64,000 bases of DNA. Source: Luzula sylvatica (Eukaryota; Streptophyta; Magnoliopsida; Poales; Juncaceae). Position 1 is the stretch's first letter; each line of letters opens with the position of its first letter. The DNA lies in assembly GCA_946800325.1 (NCBI GenBank), contig OX326958.1, forward strand, positions 71,545,264 through 71,609,263. The letters are read 5' to 3'. The notes below the pieces were generated by a model that was given only the letters and a program-made list of their open reading frames with translations, made no database searches and was not told the origin of the DNA. Shown one piece after another: positions 50,593-61,379 of this stretch. The position numbers were made by a program, and so were the translations under genes.

Positions 50593-53500
50593 AACTGATC
50601 TAAAAACACCTTATTTGAACTCCTCAAAGCGTTAAAATCTTGTTTTGAATCGAAAAACAAACTTTCTTAGTGTTTGCAAAATTTGGTGAAAAGTTATGTA
50701 GTAAAAGATACGATACAAATGATCTAAAAACACGTTATTTGAACTCCTCAAAGCGTTACAATCTTGTTTTGAATCAAAAAATAAACTTTCTTAGTGTTTG
50801 TGAAATTTGGTGAAAAGTTATGTAGTAAAAGATACGATACAAATGATCTAAAAACACGTGATTTGAACTCCTCAAAGCGTTAAAATCTTGTTTTAAATCG
50901 AAAAACAAGCTTTGTTAGTGTTTGTGAAATTTGGTGAAAAGTTATGTAGTAAAAGATACGATACAACTGATCTAAAAACATGTTTTTTGAACTCCTCAAA
51001 GCGTTAAAATCTTGTTTTGAATCGAAAAACAAACTTTCTTAGTGTTTGTGAAATTTGGTGAAAAGTTAAGTAGTAAAAGATACGACACAAATGATCTAAA
51101 AACACGTTATTTGAACTCCTCAAAGCGTTAAAATCTTGTTTTGAATCGAAAAACAAACTTTCTTAGTGTTTGTGAATTTGGTGAAAAGTTATGTAGTAAA
51201 AGATACGATACAAATGATCTAAAAACACGTTATTTGAACTCCTCAAAGCGTTAAAATCTTGTTTTGAATCGGAAAACAAACTTTGTTAGTGTTTGTGAAA
51301 TTTGGTGAAAAGTTATGTAGTAAAAGATACGATATAACTGATCTAAAAACATGTTATTTGAACTGCTCAAAGCGTTAAAATCTTGTTTTGAATCGAAAAA
51401 CAAACTTTCTTAGTGTTTGTGAAATTTGGTGAAAAGTTATGTAGTAAAAGATACGATACAAATGATCTAAAAACACGTGATTTGAACTCCTCAAAGCGTT
51501 AAAATCTTGTTTTGAATCGAAAAACAAACTTTGTTAGTGTTTGTGAAATTTGGTGAAAAGTTATGTAGTAAAAGATACGATACAACTGATCTAAAAACAC
51601 GTTATTTGAACTCCTCAAAGCGTTAAAATCTTGTTTTGAATCGAAAAACAAACTTTCTTAGTGGTTGCGGAATTTGGTGAAAAGTTACCTAGTAAAAGAT
51701 ACGATACAAATGATCTAAAAACACGTTATTTGAACTCCTCAAAGCGTTAAAATATTGTTTTGAATCGAAAAACAAACTTTGTTAGTGTTTGTGAAATTTC
51801 GTGAAAAGTTATGTAGTAAAAAATACGATACAACTGATCTAAAAACACGTTATTTGAACTCCTCAAAGCGTTAAAATCTTGTTTTGAATCGAAAAACAAA
51901 CTTTCTTAGTGTTTGCGAAATTTGGTGACAAGTTATGTAGTAAAAGATACGATACAAATGATCTAAAAACACGTTATTTGAACTCCTCAAAGCGTTAAAA
52001 TCTTGTTTTGAATCGGAAAACAAAGTTTCTTAGTGTTTGCGAAATTTGGTGAAAAGTTATGTAGTAAAAGATACGATACAAATGATCTAAAAACGCGTTA
52101 TTTGAACTCCTCAAAGCTTTAAAATCTTGTTTTGAATCGAAAAAAAAACTTTCTTAGTGTTTGTGAAATTTGGTGAAAAGTTATGTAGTAAAAGATACGA
52201 TACAAATGATCTAAAAACACGTTATTTGAACACCTCAAAGCGTTAAAATCTTGTTTTGAATCGAAAAACAAACTTCCTTAGTGTCTGTGAAATTTGGTGA
52301 AAAGTTATGTAGTAAAAGATACGATACAAATGATCTAAAAACGCGTGATTTGAACTCCTCAAAGCGTTAAAATCTTGTTTTGAATCGAAAAACAAACTTT
52401 GTTAGTGTTTCTGAAATTTGGTGAAAAGTTATGTAGTAAAAGATACGATACAACTGATGTAAAAACACGTTATTTGAACTCCTCAAAGCGTTAAAATCCT
52501 CTTTTGAATCGAAAAACAAACTTTCTTAGTGGTTGCGAAATTTGGTGAAAAGTTACGTAGTAAAAGATACGATACAAATGATCTAAAAACACGTTATTTG
52601 AACTCCTCAAAGCGTTAAAATCTTGTTTTGAATCGAAAAACAAACTTTGTTAGTGTTTGTGAAATTTCGTGAAAAGTTATGTAGTAAAAGATACGATACA
52701 ACTGATCTAAAAACACGTTATTTGAACTCCTCAAAGCGTTAAAATCTTGTTTTGAATCGAAAAACAAACTTTCTTAGTGTTTGCGAAATTTGGTGACAAG
52801 TTATGTAGTAAAAGATACGATACAAATGATCTAAAAACACGTTATTTGAACTCCTCAAAGCGTTAAAATCTTGTTTTGAATCGAAAAACAAACTTTCTTA
52901 GTGTTTGTGAAATTTGGTGAAAAGTTACGTAGTAAAAGATGCGATACAAATGATCTAAAAACACGTTATTTGAACTCCTCAAAGCGTTAAAATCTAGTTT
53001 TGAATCGAAAAACAAACTTTCTTAGTGTTTGCGAAATTTGGTGAAAAGTTATGTAGTAAAAGATACGATACAAATGATCTAAAAACACGTTATTTGAACT
53101 CCTCAAAGCGTTAAAATCTTGTTTTGAATCGAAAAACAAACTTTCTTAGTGTTTGTGAAATTTGGTGAAAAGTTAGGTAGTAAAAGATACGATACAAATG
53201 ATCTAAAAACACGTTATTTGAACTCCTCAAAGCGTTAAAATCTTGTTTTGAATCGAAAAACAAACTTTGTTAGTGTTTGTGAAATTTGGTGAAAAGTGAT
53301 GTAGTAAAAGATACGATACAACTGGTCTAAAAACACGTTATTTGAACTACTCAAAGCGCTAAAATCTTGTTTTGAATCGAAAAACAAACTTTCTTAGTGT
53401 TTGTGAAATTTGGTGAAAAGTTATGTAGTAAAAGATACGATACAAATGATCTAAAAACGCGTGATTTGAACTCCTCAAAGCGTTAAAATCTTGTTTTGAA

Positions 53501-56171
53501 TCGAAAAACAAACTTTGTTAGTGTTTGTGAAATTTGGTGAAAAGTTATGTAGTAAAAGATACGATACAAATGATCTAAAAACACGTGATTTGAACTCCTC
53601 AAAGCGTTAAAATCTTGTTTTGAATCGAAAAACAAACTTTCTTAGTGTTTGTGAAATTTGGTGAAAAGTTATGTAGTAAAAGATACGATACAAATGATCT
53701 AAAAACACGTGATTTGAACTCCTCAAAGCGTTAAAATCTTGTTTTGAATCGAAAAACAAACTTTGTTAGTGTTTGTGAAATTTGGTGAAAAGTTATGTAG
53801 TAAAAGATACGATACAACTGATCTAAAAACACATTATTTGAACTCCTCAAAGCGTTAAAATCTTGTTTTGAATCGAAAAACAAACTTTCTTAGTGGTTGC
53901 GAAATTTGGTGAAAAGTTACGTAGTAAAAGATACGATACAAATGATCTAAAAACACGTTATTTGAACTCCTCAAAGAGTTAAAATCTTGTTTTGAATCGA
54001 AAAACAAACTTTGTTAGTGTTTGTGAAATTTCGTGAAAAGTTATGTAGTAAAAGATACGATACAACTGATCTAAAAACACGTTATTTGAACTCCTCAAAG
54101 CGTTAAAATCTTGTTTTGAATCGAAAAACAATCTTTCTTAGTGTTTGCGAAATTTGGTGACAAGTTATGTAGTAAAAGATACGATACAAATGATCTAAAA
54201 ACACGTTATTTGAACTCCTCAAAGCGTTAAAATCTTGTTTTGAATCGGAAAACAAAGTTTCTTAGTGTTTGCGAAATTTGGTGAAAAGTTATGTAGTAAA
54301 AGATACGATACAAATGATCTAAAAACACGTTATTTGAACTCCTCAAAGCTTTAAAATCTTGTTTTGAATCGAAAAAAAAACTTTCTTAGTGTTTGTGAAA
54401 TTTGGTGAAAAGTTATGTAGTAAAAGATACGATACAAATGATCTTAAAACACGTGATTTGAACTCCTCAAAGCGTTAAAATCTTGTTTTGAATCGAAAAA
54501 CAAACTTTGTTAGTGTTTGTGAAATTTGGTGAAAAGTTATGTAGTAAAAGATACGATACAACTGATCTAAAAACATGTTTTTTGAACTCCTCAAAGCGTT
54601 AAAATCTTGTTTTGAATCGAAAAACTAACTTTCTTAGTGTTTGTGAAATTTGGTGAAAATTTAAGTAGTAAAAGATATGACACAAATGATCTAAAAACAC
54701 GTTATTTGAACTCCTCAAAGCGTTAAAATCTTGTTTTGAATCGAAAATCAAACTTTCTTAGTGTTTGTGAAATTTGGTGAAAAGTTATGTAGTAAAAGAT
54801 ACGATACAAATGATCTAAAAACACGTTATTTGAACTCCTCAAAGCGTTAAAATCTTGTTTTGAATCGGAAAACAAACTTTGTTAGTGTTTGTGAAATTTG
54901 GTGAAAAGTTATGTAGTAAAAGATACGATATAACTGATCTAAAAACATGTTATTTGAACTGCTCAAAGCGTTAAAATCTTGTTTTGAATCGAAAAACAAA
55001 CTTTCTTAGTGTTTGTGAAATTTGGTGAAAAGTTATGTAGTAAAAGATACGATACAAATGATCTAAAAACACGTTATTTGAACTCCTCAAAGCGTTAAAA
55101 TCTTGTTTTGAATCGAAAAACAAACTTTGTTAGTGTTTGTGAAATTTGGTGAAAAGTTATGTAGTAAAAGATACGATACAACTGATCTAAAAGCACATTA
55201 TTTGAACTCCTCAAAGCGTTAAAATCTTGTTTTGAATCGAAAAACAAACTTTCTTAGTGGTTGCGAAATTTGGTGAAAAGTTACGTAGTAAAAGATACGA
55301 TACAAATGATCTAAAAACACGTTATTTGAACTCCTCAAAGCGTTAAAATCTTGTTTTGAATCGAAAAACAAACTTTGTTAGTGTTTGTGAAATTTGGTGA
55401 AAAGTTATGTAGTAAAAGATACGATACAACTGATCTAAAAACACGTTATTTGAACTCCTCAAAGCGTTAAAATCTTGTTTTGAATCGAAAAACAAACTTT
55501 CTTAGTGTTTGCGAAATTTGGTAAAAAGTTATGTAGTAAAAGATACGATACAAATGATCTAAAAACACGTTATTTGAACTCCTCAAAGCGTTAAAATCTT
55601 GTTTTGAATCGGAAAACAAAGTTTCTCAGTGTTTGCGAAATTTGGTGAAAAGTTATGTAGTAAAAGATACGATACAAATGATCTAAAAACACGTTATTTG
55701 AACTCCTCAAAGCTTTAAAATCTTGTTTTGAATCGAAAAAAAAACTTTCTTAGTGTTTGTGAAATTTGGTAAAAAGTTATGTAGTAAAAGATACGATACA
55801 AATGATCTAAAAACACGTTATTTGAACACCTCAAAGCGTTAAAATCTTGTTTTGAATCGAAAAACAAACTTCCTTAGTGTCTGTGAAATTTGGTGAAAAG
55901 TTATGTAGTAAAAGATACGATACAAATGATCTAAAAACACGTGATTTGAACTCCTCAAAGCGTTAAAATCATGTTTTGAATCGAAAAACAAACTTTGTTA
56001 GTGTTTGTGAAATTTGGTGAAAAGTTATGTAGTAAAAGATACGATACAAATGATCTAAAAACACGTTATTTGAACTCCTCAAAGCGTTAAAATCTTGTTT
56101 TGAATCGAAAAACAAACTTTGTTAGTGTTTGTGAAATTTCGTGAATAGTTATGTTGTAAAAGATACGATAC
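50593..56171 (+). repeat. HOR unit C1: 45 monomers
   Basis: Order: m1, m2 (A43C, G60A, C66T but not G37T), m3-m5, an A61G/C124T copy, C30G copy, m10-m25, a T20G/A16G/C74G copy (53444), m27-m31, m14, m15, second-vocabulary copies, A14G copy, m35-m41. It combines the m1-type start with the second vocabulary and a full tail. It holds the only 1-bp deletion in the window. m18 here lacks the G96C seen in A units. Private changes include G for A at 52941 and T for C at 54678. Confidence 0.83.
51089..51211 (+). repeat. Single 123-bp monomer with 1-bp deletion
   Basis: In this m5 copy the GAAATTT motif is GAATTT at 51174-51179, one A missing. All later copies start one base early relative to 1+124k, which confirms the length change. 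It is the only indel I detect in 516 copies, and it is not propagated into any other copy. It is either very recent or a homopolymer consensus error. Confidence 0.9.
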
Positions 56172-56791
56172 AACTGATCTAAAAACACCTTATTTGAACT
56201 CCTCAAAGCGTTAAAATCTTGTTTTGAATCGAAAAACAAACTTTCTTAGTGTTTGCAAAATTTGGTGAAAAGTTATGTAGTAAAAGATACGATACAAATG
56301 ATCTAAAAACACGTTATTTGAACTCCTCAAAGCGTTACAATCTTGTTTTGAATCAAAAAATAAACTTTCTTAGTGTTTGTGAAATTTGGTGAAAAGTTAT
56401 GTAGTAAAAGATACGATACAAATGATCTAAAAACACGTGATTTGAACTCCTCAAAGCGTTAAAATCTTGTTTTAAATCGAAAAACAAGCTTTGTTAGTGT
56501 TTGTGAAATTTGGTAAAAAGTTATGTAGTAAAAGATACGATACAACTGATCTAAAAACATGTTTTTTGAACTCCTCAAAGCGTTAAAATCTTGTTTTGAA
56601 TCGAAAAACAAACTTTCTTAGTGTTTGTGAAATTTGGTGAAAAGTTAAGTAGTAACAGATACGACACAAATGATCTAAAAACACGTTATTTGAACTCCTC
56701 AAAGCGTTAAAATCTTGTTTTGAATCGAAAAACAAACTTTCGTAGTGTTTGTGAAATTTGGTGAAAAGTTATGTAGTAAAAGATACGATAC
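55056..56791 (+). repeat. 14-monomer tandem duplication (1,736 bp), first copy
   Basis: Order: C74G copy, A14G copy, m35 (without C124T), m36-m41 (m40 with T48A), m1, m2, m3, m4, m5. It carries rare marks seen otherwise only in its partner: G96A in m3, A113C in m4 (the AACAGATAC variant near 56655) and T75G in m5 (TTTCGTAG near 56740). The m41-m1 boundary (56171/56172) lies inside it. Confidence 0.87.
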
Positions 56792-58527
56792 AAATGATCT
56801 AAAAACACGTTATTTGAACTCCTCAAAGCGTTAAAATCTTGTTTTGAATCGAAAAACAAACTTTGTTAGTGTTTGTGAAATTTGGTGAAAAGTTATGTAG
56901 TAAAAGATACGATACAACTGATCTAAAAGCACATTATTTGAACTCCTCAAAGCGTTAAAATCTTGTTTTGAATCGAAAAACAAACTTTCTTAGTGGTTGC
57001 GAAATTTGGTGAAAAGTTACGTAGTAAAAGATACGATACAAATGATCTAAAAACACGTTATTTGAACTCCTCAAAGCGTTAAAATCTTGTTTTGAATCGA
57101 AAAACAAACTTTGTTAGTGTTTGTGAAATTTGGTGAAAAGTTATGTAGTAAAAGATACGATACAACTGATCTAAAAACACGTTATTTGAACTCCTCAAAG
57201 CGTTAAAATCTTGTTTTGAATCGAAAAACAAACTTTCTTAGTGTTTGCGAAATTTGGTAAAAAGTTATGTAGTAAAAGATACGATACAAATGATCTAAAA
57301 ACACGTTATTTGAACTCCTCAAAGCGTTAAAATCTTGTTTTGAATCGGAAAACAAAGTTTCTCAGTGTTTGCGAAATTTGGTGAAAAGTTATGTAGTAAA
57401 AGATACGATACAAATGATCTAAAAACACGTTATTTGAACTCCTCAAAGCTTTAAAATCTTGTTTTGAATCGAAAAAAAAACTTTCTTAGTGTTTGTGAAA
57501 TTTGGTAAAAAGTTATGTAGTAAAAGATACGATACAAATGATCTAAAAACACGTTATTTGAACACCTCAAAGCGTTAAAATCTTGTTTTGAATCGAAAAA
57601 CAAACTTCCTTAGTGTCTGTGAAATTTGGTGAAAAGTTATGTAGTAAAAGATACGATACAAATGATCTAAAAACACGTGATTTGAACTCCTCAAAGCGTT
57701 AAAATCATGTTTTGAATCGAAAAACAAACTTTGTTAGTGTTTGTGAAATTTGGTGAAAAGTTATGTAGTAAAAGATACGATACAAATGATCTAAAAACAC
57801 GTTATTTGAACTCCTCAAAGCGTTAAAATCTTGTTTTGAATCGAAAAACAAACTTTGTTAGTGTTTGTGAAATTTCGTGAATAGTTATGTTGTAAAAGAT
57901 ACGATACAACTGATCTAAAAACACCTTATTTGAACTCCTCAAAGCGTTAAAATCTTGTTTTGAATCGAAAAACAAACTTTCTTAGTGTTTGCAAAATTTG
58001 GTGAAAAGTTATGTAGTAAAAGATACGATACAAATGATCTAAAAACACGTTATTTGAACTCCTCAAAGCGTTACAATCTTGTTTTGAATCAAAAAATAAA
58101 CTTTCTTAGTGTTTGTGAAATTTGGTGAAAAGTTATGTAGTAAAAGATACGATACAAATGATCTAAAAACACGTGATTTGAACTCCTCAAAGCGTTAAAA
58201 TCTTGTTTTAAATCGAAAAACAAGCTTTGTTAGTGTTTGTGAAATTTGGTAAAAAGTTATGTAGTAAAAGATACGATACAACTGATCTAAAAACATGTTT
58301 TTTGAACTCCTCAAAGCGTTAAAATCTTGTTTTGAATCGAAAAACAAACTTTCTTAGTGTTTGTGAAATTTGGTGAAAAGTTAAGTAGTAACAGATACGA
58401 CACAAATGATCTAAAAACACGTTATTTGAACTCCTCAAAGCGTTAAAATCTTGTTTTGAATCGAAAAACAAACTTTCGTAGTGTTTGTGAAATTTGGTGA
58501 AAAGTTATGTAGTAAAAGATACGATAC
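56792..58527 (+). repeat. 14-monomer tandem duplication, second copy
   Basis: I see no difference from 55056-56791, including the three rare marks, now near 58248, 58391 and 58476. The next copy (58528) is an A61G/C124T type, which shows where the duplication ends. Its m1 lies at 57908. Confidence 0.87.
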
Positions 58528-61131
58528 AAATGATCTAAAAACACGTTATTTGAACTCCTCAAAGCGTTAAAATCTTGTTTTGAATCGGAAAACAAACTTT
58601 GTTAGTGTTTGTGAAATTTGGTGAAAAGTTATGTAGTAAAAGATACGATATAACTGATCTAAAAACATGTTATTTGAACTGCTCAAAGCGTTAAAATCTT
58701 GTTTTGAATCGAAAAACAAACTTTCTTAGTGTTTGTGAAATTTGGTGAAAAGTTATGTAGTAAAAGATACGATACAAATGATCTAAAAACACGTGATTTG
58801 AACTCCTCAAAGCGTTAAAATCTTGTTTTGAATCGAAAAACAAACTTTGTTAGTGTTTGTGAAATTTGGTGAAAAGTTATGTAGTAAAAGATACGATACA
58901 ACTGATCTAAAAACACGTTATTTGAACTCCTCAAAGCGTTAAAATCTTGTTTTGAATCGAAAAACAAACTTTTTTAGTGGTTGCGGAATTTGGTGAAAAG
59001 TTACCTAGTAAAAGATACGATACAAATGATCTAAAAACACGTTATTTGAACTCCTCAAAGCGTTAAAATATTGTTTTGAATCGAAAAACAAACTTTGTTA
59101 GTGTTTGTGAAATTTCGTGAAAAGTTATGTAGTAAAAAATACGATACAACTGATCTAAAAACACGTTATTTGAACTCCTCAAAGCGTTAAAATCTTGTTT
59201 TGAATCGAAAAACAAACTTTCTTAGTGTTTGCGAAATTTGGTGACAAGTTATGTAGTAAAAGATACGATACAAATGATCTAAAAACACGTTATTTGAACT
59301 CCTCAAAGCGTTAAAATCTTGTTTTGAATCGGAAAACAAAGTTTCTTAGTGTTTGCGAAATTTGGTGAAAAGTTATGTAGTAAAAGATACGATACAAATG
59401 ATCTAAAAACACGTTATTTGAACTCCTCAAAGCTTTAAAATCTTGTTTTGAATCGAAAAAAAAACTTTCTTAGTGTTTGTGAAATTTGGTGAAAAGTTAT
59501 GTAGTAAAAGATACGATACAAATGATCTAAAAACACGTTATTTGAACACCTCAAAGCGTTAAAATCTTGTTTTGAATCGAAAAACAAACTTCCTTAGTGT
59601 CTGTGAAATTTGGTGAAAAGTTATGTAGTAAAAGATACGATACAAATGATCTAAAAACGCGTGATTTGAACTCCTCAAAGCGTTAAAATCTTGTTTTGAA
59701 TCGAAAAACAAACTTTGTTAGTGTTTCTGAAATTTGGTGAAAAGTTATGTAGTAAAAGATACGATACAACTGATGTAAAAACACGTTATTTGAACCCCTC
59801 AAAGCGTTAAAATCCTCTTTTCAATCGAAAAACAAACTTTCTTAGTGGTTGCGAAATTTGGTGAAAAGTTACGTAGTAAAAGATACGACACAAATGATCT
59901 AAAAACACGTTATTTGAACTCCTCAAAGCGTTAAAATCTTGTTTTGAATCGAAAAACAAACTTTGTTAGTGTTTGTGAAATTTCGTGAAAAGTTATGTAG
60001 TAAAAGATACGATACAACTGATCTAAAAACACGTTATTTGGACTCCTCAAAGCGTTAAAATCTTGTTTTGAATCGAAAAACAAACTTTCTTAGTGTTTGC
60101 GAAATTTGGTGACAAGTTATGTAGTAAAAGATACGATACAAATGATCTAAAAACACGTTATTTGAACTCCTCAAAGCGTTAAAATCTTGTTTTGAATCGA
60201 AAAACAAACTTTCTTAGTGTTTGTGAAATTTGGTGAAAAGTTAGGTAGTAAAAGATACGATACAAATGATCTAAAAACACGTTATTTGAACTCCTCAAAG
60301 CGTTAAAATCTAGTTTTGAATCGAAAAACAAACTTTCTTAGTGTTTGCGAAATTTGGTGAAAAGTTATGTAGTAAAAGATACGATACAAATGATCTAAAA
60401 ACACGTTATTTGAACTCCTCAAAGCGTTAAAATCTTGTTTTGAATCGAAAAACAAACTTTCTTAGTGTTTGTGAAATTTGGTGAAAAGTTATGTAGTAAA
60501 AGATACGATACAAATGATCTAAAAACACGTTATTTGAACACCTCAAAGCGTTAAAATCTTGTTTTGAATCGAAAAACAAACTTCCTTAGTGTCTGTGAAA
60601 TTTGGTGAAAAGTTATGTAGTAAAAGATACGATACAAATGATCTAAAAACGCGTGATTTGAACTCCTCAAAGCGTTAAAATCTTGTTTTGAATCGAAAAA
60701 CAAACTTTGTTAGTGTTTGTGAAATTTGGTGAAAAGTTATGTAGTAAAAGATACGATACAACTGATCTAAAAACACGTTATTTGAACTCCTCAAAGCGTT
60801 AAAATCCTGTTTTGAATCGAAAAACAAACTTTCTTAGTGGTTGCGAAATTTGGTGAAAAGTTACGTAGTAAAAGATACGATACAAATGATCTAAAAACAC
60901 GTTATTTGAACTCCTCAAAGCGTTAAAATCTTGTTTTGAATCGAAAAACAAACTTTGTTAGTGTTTGCGAAATTTCGTGAAAAGTTACGTAGTAAAAGAT
61001 ACGATACAAATGGTCTAAAAACACGTTATTTGAACTCCTCAAAGCGTTAAAATCTTGTTTTGAATCGAAAAATAAACTTTGTTAGTGTTTGTGAAATTTC
61101 GTGAATAGTTATGTAGTAAAAGATACGATAC
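57908..61131 (+). repeat. HOR unit C3: 26 monomers with an internal 8-copy reiteration
   Basis: Order: m1-m5, A61G/C124T copy, C30G copy, m10-m22, m5-like, m16, then m17-, m18-, m19- and m41-like copies. The m16-m19 series occurs at 59520 and again at 60512 (lag 992 bp, 8 copies). The second series lacks several changes of the first. Private changes include T at 58972 in m11, C at 59797 and 59823 in m18 and G at 60041. Confidence 0.82.
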
Positions 61132-61379
61132 AACTGATCTAAAAACACCTTATTTGAACTCCTCAAAGCGTTAAAATCTTGTTTTGAATCGAAAAACAAA
61201 CTTTCTTAGTGTTTGTGAAATTTGGTGAAAAGTTATGTAGTAAAAGATACGATACAAATGATCTAAAAACACGTTATTTGAACTCCTCAAAGCGTTACAA
61301 TCTTGTTTTGAATCGAAAAATAAACTTTCTTAGTGTTTGTGAAATTTGGTGAAATGTTATGTAGTAAAAGATATGATAC
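60636..61379 (+). repeat. Less-derived forms of m17, m18, m19, m41, m1 and m2
   Basis: The m17-like copy lacks G84C. The m18-like copy (60760) has T48C but neither G50C nor C8G. The m41-like copy (61008) has A99T but not A108T. The m1-like copy (61132) has G18C but not the T85C/G86A pair. The m2-like copy (61256) has A43C and C66T but not G60A or G37T. Each holds a subset of the changes that define the mature type, so the stretch may preserve intermediate stages of the HOR. Partial conversion back to consensus is the alternative. Confidence 0.7.
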
